DNA from: Hirudo medicinalis
Lineage: Eukaryota; Annelida; Clitellata; Hirudinida; Hirudinidae
Reading direction: 5' to 3'
DNA: 64,000 bases
NCBI GenBank assembly: GCA_011800805.1
Contig: MPNW01000076.1
Location: 31,222-95,221, forward strand
Part shown: in pieces, positions 1 through 11,368 of the stretch
How positions within the stretch are numbered: the first letter of the stretch is position 1
Layout: every line of letters starts with the position of its first letter
Program-made: the position numbers and the translations under genes
The notes under the pieces: generated by a model
Told to the model about the DNA's origin: nothing
What the model saw: the letters and a program-made list of their open reading frames with translations, nothing else
The model's database searches: none

Positions 1-1273
1 CAAGAATTATCAAACTTTATCAAACCCCCTCACTCCCCTATTTTGTTGACATAATTTATGGACGGCCTCTATGTTGTTTCACAAGCAGGGCCGCCGAGAG
101 GGGGGCAAGTGCCCAAGGGCCCGGTAAATTTTTGGGACCCGTCCGGGTTTTAAAATATTGAAATTTTGCAATCACGACTTTTTTGCTTTTCCATTTCAAA
201 TTGACAACATATGGACCGTCACGGTCCAGGGGCCCGAAATTTCTGTAGGTTTACAAGTGATGTTACAGAAACATGTTCAGCAACACCGACAATGCGATCA
301 TGGGCATAACAAATTAACATCTGTTTATCAATAACAACAAAATTCAGCCAATTCAAATGGCTGCCAAATGACAGAAAGAGCTGATGGCAATTATTGCACA
401 CAAAGAAAATTCTGATTTTTTATGTGCTGAATAGTTAGATGAAGATGATGTCGATTTGTATGGTTCACCAAAATGGTAATGATCAGTGGCGGATTTAGGG
501 GGGCCGGGGAGGGCCATGAAAAATCTTTCGATTCTCGAAAGTTTAAAAACTTATCTTCGGTCTATGATGCTAGCTGAAAGACTGGCTATCCCTTATATAC
601 ATAAATCAAGATATTGAAATGAAGTGGTAGTCATATCTTTAAGAGAGCCGCATTTTTCGCATAACTTTCTTAAATATGAATTTTATACCCTAAAATTTGG
701 TTATATAATTTAAATATCATTACGAAATCTTTTAATAAATTTAAAAACGAAATGCAAATTGATGTGCCAATTTGTTCGTCCATATCTTTAAGAGCGGTTT
801 CACGTATTTGCATAATTAATATTAATTAGAAACTTTAGAAACTCCCACACCTCAAGAAAGAGGATAGACAACTGGAATGGGCAAAACATATGGTTGATTA
901 TGAGGACTTTACGGAAGTCAGTAATTATTCTAGTGAAACAAAGTTTAACTTCTGTAATCCTGATGGGTGCTACTATTATTGGCATGATTTAGAGATGCAA
1001 TAAGAGGTTTATTGCAATAGAAAATTCGGAGAGGTTCCGTGATGGTATGGAAAGGATTTTCACCATGCGGTCAGACAGAATTAGCTTTTATGAGAGGAAA
1101 ACACGCTTCGAAAGACTATCACGACCATCTTCAGTATTCATGAAAATGACTGATTTCCATCAAGGTAGACCTCAAAGGAGTCGATGGCAAAAATTACCTT
1201 AAATTTGTTGACATAATTAATGGACCACCACCACCAATGATTAACCATATTTTCGCTTTAACTACTCAAAAAT
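1..1273. other. Intergenic, repeat-like, no gene seen
   Basis: No convincing coding exon. Positions 82-235 are much more GC-rich than their surroundings and look like the end of a dispersed element (runs of G, then GGGCCCGG, then GGGGCCCG near 230). At 484-505 the motif CAGTGGCGGATTTAGGGG looks like a DNA-transposon terminus. The phrase CATATCTTTAAGAG occurs twice, near 632 and 781, as an imperfect direct repeat. The rest is AT-rich and unassigned. Confidence 0.4.
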
Positions 1274-2431
1274 TTATAACATCTCCAAGTCTTTTAAGGA
1301 AATTAAATTTAAGGAAACTATTGCGACTACGATTACAAACCTTCCAGTCAAGGTCTGACTATTACTTCTGAGCAATGGAGCTCCTTCCCACTTCGAAACA
1401 GTTTCATTTGTTTCTTTATCAGATTCCATTGCTCGTTTTCGCTCACTTTCTTGCTCATTCTCAGATGCTTTGGCTTGAGACAAAGCGATGAGGACTTCAA
1501 AATCGTTTTTCAGTAAATCGGCTAGTTCGTCCTTTACTTCGTTTGATAACTCTCCCATGAAGTATCGAATGCGTATGATCTTGAACTTGGACTGTTTTGT
1601 GTGCTGGACACATGCCAAAGGTAAACGAAGATGCTTGATGGTGAGAGCCACAGCATTTTGAATTATGGTGAAGGCTAGAGAATCAGCCACTGATGGCACT
1701 TCATCTTGAGCAGACGACATTTTTGAGAAATCTTTTTGCAACTGTTCTTTGCTGCACTTGTGTTCTTTAAACTGTTCAGATTCTGGAAATCACAATTTTT
1801 TATGAGACATTATATGACCTCTTGACATGAGTTGTGTTAACAGGTTTCACTTTTTAAGTTAAATTTAACTTAAATATCAAACATTTGCCTTTTTAAAATA
1901 TATTATTCAATTACATGGAACAAAGCCAGAGCCATTAGGCAAATTACCAACCTGGCCTATGAACATCTTTCGAAGTTTTCGAACCAAATGATTTCGATTT
2001 ATTTTTTGAATAAATCTTCAAAATTAAATTTTAAACTTTTTAAGCTTTTTCAAAGATTGGTTTAATTCCGTTAACGACATTTCTCATATGATAAAATATA
2101 TTATCACCATTTTATATGTCCACATCACAGTAATAAGTTTTGATTACATGATAAATATTAAAGAAATAACTCATCTCTTTGACTACCTCTGTTTCGTCGT
2201 CTTGATCGTCACAATATAAGTCTGCTTCCAATTGCAAGAACAGCTGCGAGAATAAATGGATAGGATTATTAAATTATATTTAATAACTAAAATAATTTTA
2301 CTTCTAATGATAATTATCATCAATTATCACTCGATAATACATAAACGTCTCCAAATAAGTCAACTTACGTCGTTGTAAGGACATGGGTCACCCCATTCAC
2401 CCCCTTCAAATACATCTGAAACGACATTCAT
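1274..2431 (-). CDS. Small acidic protein with A-kinase-anchor-like helix (unrecognised)
   Basis: Three exons read in phase: 2431-2369, 2243-2187 and 1771-1274 (63, 57 and 498 nt), giving about 205 residues. The first ATG (MNVVSDVFEGGEWG) is followed by a GTAAGT donor. Exon 2 is acidic (DDQDDETE). Exon 3 contains VADSLAFTIIQNAVALTIKH, an amphipathic stretch whose hydrophobic spacing (A-xx-LA-xx-II-xx-AV) fits the consensus of RII-binding helices in A-kinase anchor proteins. A charged, Glu/Lys-rich segment follows. The last 20 residues are hydrophobic and may be read-through of an intron, since GGAAG|GTTTGT could be a donor. I do not recognise the family. The gene lies downstream of the FSIP2-like gene on the same strand. 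The coding call is fairly secure; the function is only suggested. Confidence 0.5.
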
Positions 2432-3547
2432 GATCATTTAGCATTGACAATTCAAATGTTTAGTATTACCTTTCGTTAGTCGATTTGACATTACGTTATC
2501 TATGTTTGATTAGATACAATCGACTATTTACTGTATGGACATTGAGCGCTCAATGGATACTGCCTGTGTGATTGAATGCATACTCTTTTCCTGACTGAGT
2601 TGATCAAATCATTCAGTCTCTTAGTGTGCTTCTCTCTGGACAATAGCACGTTATCTGTAAGTAAATTTTCATTTTAATAGAAACTGTTGAAACTAATTGC
2701 AATGAAGTTCAAACGAAGTAATTTCTAAGTAGCCGAGTAACTAATTATGAATTATAAAGAGCCATATTCGTAACGTCAGATGCGCTCTTTGTTAACCATT
2801 TATATAGCGCTCCTTCTTAAGGCCACTTGTGGCAAGCTGGGTTGTGAACTACACATATATAAATGACTATTTTTTTTTGTCAAAAAGTCTATTTAATGGA
2901 CAAAAATAAGCAAGAGTCGACCATGTATCTTTCTTCTTCTGTAAGCAATGTATTCGTTGAATTCCCTGACGTGTTTGCATTTTTCATAATTAAGAACTTT
3001 TTCCTTAGCTACATAATCTGCTCGGTCCTGGACTTGAGCTCGACTTCTCTTCATCCATTCAAACCAGAACTAAATTATTCAAAATTGTAAATTAGCATAA
3101 TTAGTTAATATTATTTATAGAATATCAGTGGAAAGTCAAGTTGTAACTTTTGATTGCTTATCTTCGTAAGTTTGAAGCCTCCTCAATCTTATCAACGCTT
3201 TCTTCTTTATGTGGTCCAGCAAAACTTGTCGAAACTTAAGTAAAGTTTGTCTCTCACCCTTCATAAAAAGAACTTATTATAAAACACATGACTTAGTTAT
3301 GCAGAAGCATTTTTATTATAGCAAGTGAAAGATTTTAAATAAATATTCATGGCCTATAAATGTGTATTTATATTTACATGATAAATATGCAAAGGCCCAT
3401 TTACAACCACTGTTAAATCATTCATCAACTAATTTGCAACAAACAAGTCCTCCAATATACTTCAATTTCAATTAAAATTAATATAATGTAATATTTTATA
3501 CGTAATTATGATGTATAATTCTAAGTGATTTTTAATTAATCTAATGG
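2432..3547. other. Intergenic, AT-rich with one dispersed repeat
   Basis: This stretch separates the start of the small acidic gene from the 3' end of the FSIP2-like gene. It contains a copy of repeat family B (about 2757-2852). An open frame at 2863-3090 on the plus strand has no splice context or recognisable similarity, and I treat it as chance. Confidence 0.4.
2757..2852. repeat. Dispersed repeat family B, copy 1
   Basis: Shares AACCATTTATATAGCGCTCC and flanking words with a copy near 48,540-48,675, and GCTGGGTTG with copies near 13,790-13,915 and 28,495-28,660. Copies are diverged and truncated differently, as expected for an old short interspersed element. No coding potential. Confidence 0.6.
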
Positions 3548-4475
3548 TTAATCAATCGTTATTACTTCACAAAATTCTTTGAAATAAGGGGTCGTTTCAA
3601 ATTCAGTGACCGATCTTTCACAGACACCTTTCATTTCATCTCTTAATATTTCTGAATATCTACAAGATAAGAAGATTTTGTTAATATTTTTAAGACTCCA
3701 GCTAAATTGATAAATCACTGATCGACCTAACTCCAAGGGCATTATCGTCACAAGAATTTCCCTGCTTGGCTCTTTGGTCTTCTTTCGATCTCACGATAGT
3801 TTTTACAACCAAGTTGTGGACATCTTCGCATTCTGTTTGCCTCTGTTTCACATAAAGTAATGGAAATATCTAGATATTATTCTCACTTTAATCGAACATT
3901 TAAACCTGCATGGTCCTTATGGCATCCAGACTGCAATCGTGCAGATAAGATCGATATTTGTTGAAATCCTTCAGAGTGGCACAAGTCTTTCCTTCCCTTG
4001 TTATCAATCCTTGCCTGGATAAACATAAACATGAAACGTTTGAATAAAAAATTAAAAGTCTAAATAAAAATGAAGCTATTTCATACGAACTTATAAAGAA
4101 GCTTAAGTCGCCTGGCATTGGAAAAGTAGCACTTGAGATTTGGATCTCTGAGGGCATTGTATTCTGGATCACATGGAAGTCTGAGTAAAAGTGGATCCCA
4201 AGTGTTGAAATCCAGATTTTTGTTCTTCACCCAAGGCTGCACACAAGTCGGTCAAACACAAGTCGGACAAAACTTTTGTCAAATTCAACTCGTCAAACAA
4301 AATGTCTCACCCCTGTTCCAATATTTCCATCTCCGATGTACAAATTAACTGCTCCGTCGGGAGTGTCTTTCAACATTGGGAGCTTGTTTTGTAAGGGCAT
4401 ATACCTCCATTTGGGAAGATAGTAAGGAGGCAGTCCTTGGAACCTGCACATTTTTTTTGGTTTCGATGTCTTCAT
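3548..4475 (-). CDS. Short FSIP2-like protein (fibrous sheath-interacting protein 2 N-terminal domain)
   Basis: Five exons in consistent phase: 4475-4311, 4236-4091, 4014-3906, 3842-3727 and 3659-3548 (648 nt, 215 residues). Recognisable segments are NKLPMLKDTPDGAVNLYIGD, then FNTWDPLLLRLP, then LRDPNLKCYFSNARRLKLLY and GLITREGKTCATLKDFNKYR. Their order and spacing match the start of vertebrate FSIP2, a sperm fibrous-sheath protein linked to A-kinase anchoring. Vertebrate FSIP2 runs to several thousand residues, whereas this reading stops after about 215. It is therefore either a stand-alone paralogue of the N-terminal domain or a model missing further exons. The first ATG is at 4475; six bases upstream the frame stays open but has no other ATG. 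A flagellar role is inferred from the family. Confidence 0.7.
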
Positions 4476-6354
4476 GGTCAATCAACCTTATCAATGAGTA
4501 AGGTGTATTTAGCAATTTTTTTATCTGTGATTACAGGACTTGTGAAGGTTGTTCTCCAATTCTTGATATTTGAAATTACAACGGAATATTTTCGTACGTC
4601 AAATCGTGTTTTGATCATGTGACGCCGATATTCGGCTTATTTTACAACCGAATCATACTAAAAATTAAATGCTTTGTTTAGAAACCACTGCGCTATTTGC
4701 AATGAGTAAATGGCTAACTAAAGCCTTTTAGCTTTCGCGCTCAAATTTTTGAGGTATCTAGATCGAGTAAGTAGAGAAAGTCATTTCAATATATTCTTCT
4801 GGCAAATGATAAAACTCCAAAGCAACATCATCATTGCGAGTAACTTGAACAAAAAAAAATATTACAACGTGGTTGGTCCACATTGCGCTCTGCAGATAAT
4901 TATTAGGAACAGCCTGTCACTCTCTTTTGCCAAAATAACCTCAATCAGGGATCAAAATTGTCAATTCTCGAATTAGGACATAAGTTGGATTACCAAAAAT
5001 TACTGCAACAGTTTTAGGCTGTTACTTCAAAACTACTGTAGAAGGAGCATGGTGACCTTCAATGGAATATTTGCCTTGCTATTGTGCGCAAAAACATTTC
5101 GATTTTCAAATGAATTTTTCGCTATGATTTTCCTTTTACTAGCAATGCTATTTAATAATAATTTTCCACCGAACCTTTGACTGATTAGTTGTTTGAGGCC
5201 GACCGAATGTGTTTTTTTGCTTCGGCCGAGACCGAAGCAGAAGCCGAAAATTTAACGAGACCTTCGGCCGAAATATAAAGATATATAACCCAGTCGTGAA
5301 ACAACGATGCAAATGCAAAATTCAACATTGCGAACAATACTTTATTAATTAGCAAGTAATCCATATTTCAGAAATAATCAGGTTAGTAATTGAATTGCAT
5401 GAGAAACAAAGAAGCAGCAAGGGCATTTACACTCTTATGATCAAAGATATGTCCTGCAGAAGTCTGGCCTTTTATTGGACGTTAGTACTTAACATCCCCT
5501 GCGATTCCATGTGGTTCCTTTTGAAATGATGATGATGATGAGCCTGACATTCGAAACTCGTAGCAGATTCAAGTGTACCAATTAACGCTATTGAATCAAA
5601 ATTAATTATAAAAACAAAACATTAATTAATTTTTGATTTTCGGTTCCGGTCGGTCTCTAAACCACCTTTTATGAACCCTGTAATACAAATTATTTCTTAG
5701 ACAGGAAGAGGTAGAGAAAGTAGAGAAAAAGCCTCGAAGAACATCAAAAGCATTTCTTGTCGAAATCCCATCGATTTTCAAATTTTACTGCTTAATTTTA
5801 TATAAAATTAATTAAGTATGTGTATGACGAAAATTCGTCGATGAAAATTAAACGGTAATTTAAAACATAACCGAAGAAATTGTATCATTCTTAAGCCTGG
5901 GCCTTATTTATGGTGGCCTTGAGGTCCTGTGATTCGGACTTACGCCACCATATTCTTATTTGAATTGAATTGAATTATGAAGCGCATTGTACCTTTGCCG
6001 AAAAACGTCTTCAACTGGAAGTTGCAAATTCTCAGTTGCTTCATTTTTGACACCTGAGGGGGAAAAAGACGTGGGGAAGATCTAGGCTTGCACGTATTTG
6101 CTCATCTGAGAAGTGGAATGACATCCTTGACTGATTCCATGCGGCCTCCTGGAGTTTCCCCAACTTACAAAGCTAAATAATTTTATTCAAAGCGACCGTA
6201 ACTTTATATCAATACTAAATCGTGGTGTGAGTGCGCACTCAAGACCAGCGGGTGATCACACAATTCCTCTTTCCCTTGAAAGACTCTGACGCTGTGCACA
6301 TTACGCCTTAAAAAATAACTATTATCATAAGAAACCAAAAATCCAGATGATCCA
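4476..6354. other. Intergenic, with a MITE-like element
   Basis: No supported exon. Small open frames here lack splice signals and similarity. The middle is occupied by a candidate non-autonomous transposon, described separately at 5190-5666. Positions 5900-5960 contain a short imperfect palindrome (GGTGGCCTTGAGG against CTTACGCCACC). Confidence 0.4.
5190..5666. mobile_element. MITE-like non-autonomous DNA transposon candidate
   Basis: The left end reads GTTTGAGGCCGACCGAA and the right end, on the other strand, reads GTTTAGAGACCGACCGGAA, so the ends form imperfect terminal inverted repeats about 470 bp apart. Just inside the left end are repeated TTCGGCCGA words and GACCGAAGCAGAAGCCGAAA, a GC-rich patch unlike the AT-rich interior. 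There is no transposase frame. The pattern recalls hAT-type non-autonomous elements, but I could not identify a clean target-site duplication by eye. Confidence 0.45.
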
Positions 6355-7640
6355 TCATCCCGAATGGTGGATGCGACAGAGAGTAAAGGACTTGACACTT
6401 GACTCCAGTCTATCCAGTTTAGTCCAATTTCCTAACGAATTGACAAAGCTGCAGTAAAAATGTTGTTTTACAATTCTAATAACAAAAAAGCTTCGGGAAT
6501 CAAAATGGCGAATTGACATCAGATAGTTAAAAAAAACTCTCAGCAACAGTAAAAAAAGTGCACAATATTCATTGACTTCGCTATTGTGCTCGCACGGATG
6601 TATTAACAATTTGTTCAACTTTAAATACACCATGTTCAAACAACATCTTTGCAACTATTCAAAGATGTGCTGTATTAACGGTCTTTTTGGGGAGATAGTG
6701 GTCTCTGCTTTTCCCTAGATCGGCTTTGGGGCCCTAGACGTGAAAAACCCATTTTAATTTCAAGAAATTATCAACTAAACAATTCAAAATATTTCCACAT
6801 ACCGACGAGGCAGACTTTCTCATTAGCTTTACTTTGAATTGAGTAGAAGAATCTTCAGCTTTGGCAACTTGAGGTGGTAGGACCGGCTCTTCGACAGTAG
6901 CAATCATGCTAATTTCATCCTTATCCAGTGACTTTTCACTGTTATCAGCATCTTCTCGCTGTATGCAGGGAGGAGCAACAACTTCCGCACTAACTGCAAC
7001 CCTGGTTTCTTCCTTCTTCATGATTCCTAAGTAATATATCCGTCGATCGATTACATCTGGAAGCAAAAAATTACTTGGAACTCTTAGAGAATATCACTAA
7101 AGAACGCAGCAGAATGCAATACTAACAGGCAAGGCTTAATGCGAATAAGCAAATTATCAGCGACGACACAATAAACTCTGAAAGATATAACATAGAATTG
7201 ACGTCATAAAAAAAAAACTTAAACAAACCAGCAAAATGCACTTACCAACGTTTCTTTGCATGAATATTAATGTCGACTTCAAACCGCTCAAAGCGTAATA
7301 GTTAATTATTGATTTTAGAGCTTCAAATTTGCACAAATTTGATGAAAAAACTGAGCTGCCCTTGTGGGCCATATCCTTGCAATGTTGTATTTTGCTTTGA
7401 AAAACCTGCTCATTATTTCTTACTTCCCACCACCATATTTCTCCTGCTTCATATTTTTTGACCTCCTCAGCATATCTAAAAGTTATTAGTTTGTTTGAAA
7501 AGTTGTAAGAAAACAGAATATATATGCATCCATCAATTTATTTAATACTTTGAGTCGACTTGGCTGCCGAATAAATAAAATAATCCTCCAGTCAACAAGT
7601 CAAATGCCGAAAGTATGAAAACCAGCGCAAATACTCCCAT
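6355..7640 (-). CDS. Single-pass membrane protein, unrecognised
   Basis: Four exons in phase: 7640-7549, 7475-7246, 7056-6803 and, tentatively, 6402-6355 (about 207 residues). The start MGVFALVFILSAFDLL and on through GGLFYLFGS is one hydrophobic segment that would act as a signal anchor. The next exon is charged and Trp-rich (EAGEIWWWEVRN), followed by KSIINYYALSGLKSTLIF. The third exon is acidic and probably disordered (EVVAPPCIQREDADNSEKSL). The last short exon ends ...LCRIHHSG and stop. Donors GTATTA, GTAAGT and GTATGT are good. I do not know the family. Exons 1 to 3 are well supported by phase and codon content; the last exon is a guess. Confidence 0.5.
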
Positions 7641-10089
7641 TATTATTTAAACTAAACCACGAATCCTTAAGACATTTACAAATTGTAAAAATTGATTATT
7701 ATAACGGATAAGTTGTTCCTCAAAAATGTCTAAGCTTGCCCACGGAATACCAAAATAACCGTCAGCAATACGTCAATTTGAAATTGTTTTCCTACAAAAA
7801 TCGTAAATAAAGATAGAGCTCTATTAAAGAATAAATTTATTAAATTATGAAGCAATTTAACAATTAAATTTTACATAAAATCTGTTAATTTTCTGAAAAA
7901 TGTTTTCAATTTATTTATTTATTTTTTAAAGAATTATATAATAGATAGTGGTCGTGCAGAAAATACAATAAATGCCAAGAGACAGCATATTGTATCTACA
8001 AGTATCTCCCGACTTCATTATTGTCAAAGTAATATTGAGTTTTAATTATAAGAATTGCCACGATGAATGAAATTCTTCGCCTATCCTTCCCCTTCTACAA
8101 ACAGTTTGCAAACCGTCATAGTTTTCTTTGAACTTCTGATGCTAATTTATTGGAATCTTACATGGCAAAGCTCAAAAATGACGAAAAATGTATGCTGGAA
8201 AAGTTATAAATGACTCAAGGTCAAATGCGTTTTCCAGTAATACCATGTTAATTAATAATTATGAACTAATTTTTAAGCGACAGTTTGAGACCATAACATT
8301 TCGACAAATATATTTAATTTATTGAAACAAATATTATAGCAAATTTTTTTAGAACTGTCAAATTTTAGGTAATATAAGAAAATGAACCGGATGATTAGGA
8401 GAGTCTGAGAGTAGGTGAAGTGTGTTTAGCGACTGTTTGCGACGGTTCGTTCCAGGATTCCTTTCCAAATATTTGGAAAATATTTGGTTAGTCTGTTGTA
8501 AAATCACATCTTGTTATTAAGAATCATTCGAAGAACGATTCAGAAGATCAATTTACATTTTGGTAAATAATATTAATCTTATGTTAATGGGGTGCCAAGG
8601 GCTACAAACAACTCGTAATTTTTAATAATAATCTTTTTATATAATATTATTCAAAGCAATTATATTAGACAATGGACTAATATCATATAATGAAAAATGT
8701 TTTAAGAAAGTTTCCAGGAGATGTAAGAGTCATGAATAAAATTACAATTAATTGTTATTAATTAATTTATTAATAAATGAGCAAGTGCCTTGCTTTTGAT
8801 AAAATTGTTCTAGACTAACAATATGTGGGCACAAAGATTAAACCTAATTGATTAATTTGGAGCAATTGAATCATTATGTTGGAAATGGATTTTGAAATAT
8901 CCAAGTTCATTTTGACTAATCATTAATAATATGCTGCATGCCATTAATTTACATTTAGAATTACATTTTTTAGTGTTATTGACACTAACAGCTTATTTTT
9001 TGATTTGGCCAAATAAAATATAATAAATAGAATATGATAAATCAAGAAAACCACCTAACAGCCTAAGGATTGTTCCTAAGGGATTTACATCACTAAAAAA
9101 ACCAACCAGGAGGACGAAATTTGAAAATAACATTTCAATCGATTTTGGTTATAGAGGGAGAACAGTACAACCTTTTTAAATGAGTTATTTAACTTCAGTA
9201 CGGACGACATCGAAATAGTGGCGAGTCAATAATAAACCTTTTAAGCGATGAAAGGAGAACTATTTAAGTTTTGGAATTTTTATGGCCTAAACATGTGATT
9301 GAACTTAATAGCCTGCAATTATTTTTTGTATTCTCTAGGCAATTGATCATGATATGAAAGTTTTTTAAATTGCTTCCTGTATAATGCTCCTTTTTTAATG
9401 CCATCTTATTATTTAGAAATTGTTCTTTGATAGGTTAAAGTCAGTTTTTTTTTATTTGGGAAGCAGTGCTAATGTTGTTTTAATGTGTTTAATTGCAAAC
9501 TTTTTAAATGTTGAGCTTTTGCATCTGACATGGATACATAAGGTGCTTGAAAGATTGGCTAAATAAAAAAAATTCTATACTTTTAAACATTTCAGCTTTA
9601 TGAATTTATTCATATTTTTAGACTTTAAAATTGTTTTTAAAATTAACATTCAATAGATTATTGTAACTTCAAACCATTTATTTTACATGGATATTATTAC
9701 TAATTGTTTTTTAATCAATTTTTGATTTTTTTTGTAATATTCAAAATTCTTGCTATTTTGAGAATAATGGTAATAGGTATATCTGTGTAGTGTTATAACC
9801 ATCATAGGAGTGCTCTTCACATTAACATTTTTAGTATTAACATTTCTGCCCAAACAACTGATGTTTGTTCTTGTCGCTTATTCCTCTCTCATTAGTCAGC
9901 TTCTCTCTCTCCTCGTGCAGGTGATTTGATTGATTCATGAAGGTTCTCATGAGCCTCTTGTTATTGAAGACCTATGATGCTGTAGGGTTACATGTAGGGG
10001 GTTACATTTTCATGCCAGCCAGTGGAGCTTCTATCATGGGTGTCACTCATACTTTGCTTTCTTTCAAAGCCTCTTTCATCGGCCATGTG
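7641..10089. other. Long AT-rich intergenic stretch
   Basis: About 2.4 kb with no frame longer than chance and no recognisable exon, RNA or repeat array. Homopolymer and AT runs dominate. It may hold regulatory DNA or a decayed element, but nothing can be assigned. Confidence 0.5.
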
Positions 10090-10375
10090 TACTGCCAGAG
10101 ACAGATCATTTCATGCATCACAGAACGCAGACTTGGAACGATCTTCCTTGGTCTGGGCTCCTGCAGCATGCTAAGTCATCTAAGACAGTAGCTTCATTTA
10201 AAATCATTCTTAAAACTCTTAAAATTCTGTTCAGCCAATGCATATGTTAACCCATGCTTTGATATGTTTTTTTTGTTGATTTGTTTTTTAGATCTGGTTC
10301 GCCTGCATGTTTAGATTGAACAAGATTGCCTTTTTTTTTATCCTGACGTGGATACTCTGACACTTAAAATAAGTG
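10090..10375 (+). mobile_element. Decayed non-LTR retrotransposon 3' end (CR1/L2-like)
   Basis: One plus-strand frame at 10,110-10,215 reads HRTQTWNDLPWSGLLQHAKS and then KTVASFKIILKTLKI. This matches the usual C-terminal signature of CR1/L2-type reverse transcriptase polyproteins (R-x-WN-x-LP ... SFK-x-x-LKT). An AT-rich tail ending in TTAATAAATAAA follows, as at the 3' end of such elements. Upstream the frame is broken. Confidence 0.6.
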
Positions 10376-10654
10376 CTAATTTAATAAATAAAATTGGCCT
10401 TCCAATGACATTTTTGAGCAATTTCTTAATGATCTTGTATTGCAATATACATCAACCATGAGTAAGAGTATAAGTACAACCTGAAAGCTTGTGCTGGGAT
10501 GCCTGAGTCTCACCAGAGCTCACACTTGGTGTCTTCCTTTGACCCCAATTAATCCTTAATCTTTGCAAATTCTTCCTAGAAGGTTTGTGCTGCTCCATGT
10601 ACATTTTGAGTATTCCCACATAATGTTGTGAAATTAGGTCGAGATATTCATTTG

Positions 10655-10835
10655 AGTTCAAGAAAATTGATAAATCTATGAACCTAATGTACTCCAGTGC
10701 ATTGAGCGAAAAATTGGCCTATGTGATTCCCCGTGTGATGGCCATATTTGTGATGCTGGCCATTTTATACCCTTTGGTGGGCCGCCTGTCAAATACCGCC
10801 TCACTGTATTCCTCACGGATGGCTTTACCATGTCT
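10655..10835. repeat. Dispersed repeat family A, copy 1
   Basis: Aligns with 16,925-17,105: both carry AAAATTGATAAATCTA, then GAATCTAATGTA or GAACCTAATGTA, then GAAAAATTGGCC, a GGCCAT word, and a GGGTCGCC or GGGCCGCC word followed by AAATACC. Divergence and small gaps indicate an old interspersed repeat. No protein is readable. Confidence 0.6.
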
Positions 10836-11368
10836 TCCCATATAGACCATCAACCCCTGGCACTGATTTTTAGACTCGTTCTCTCCATTATCCTTCTTTC
10901 CTGAATAAACTGGCTTGCTCTAAATCCTGAACAAGACTCAGACCATCTATCAAAGGGGTTCCATCCCACTGCATCATGGCCCAGCTAGACTGGACCTCAT
11001 GCTTTCTCAAATTGCTGAAATTAGGCTTTTTATGATGTTTTCGCTTGGGCTCATGAGAAAATATAGAATTTAAATCTTTTAGGAGATGAATTGTGAAAGT
11101 GGAGTGGAATATTTTTGAAAGCGAATTTACAATAATTGAAGCAATTTTTTTATTAAGATGCTAAACTCCTGCACTTAAAAATTATTTCTTTAGCTTAAAA
11201 ATTAATTCCTGAAACTATGAAAACATTGCACAAATTGCTAAATTATGAAGCTTCATTAATTTCTCCCAAACCATTGACATTGAAGGGAATGCTCGTGAGG
11301 GTGATGTGTGTTGATGCAATTTGTTGCAATTTCACAGTTTTATTTTACTGGTTTCAGATTCAATCGCT
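10836..11368. other. Upstream region of the LITAF-like gene
   Basis: No coding exon. The sequence just before the LITAF start (GTTTCAG at 11,351-11,357) looks like an acceptor, so the 5' untranslated region probably contains an upstream intron here. Confidence 0.35.
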
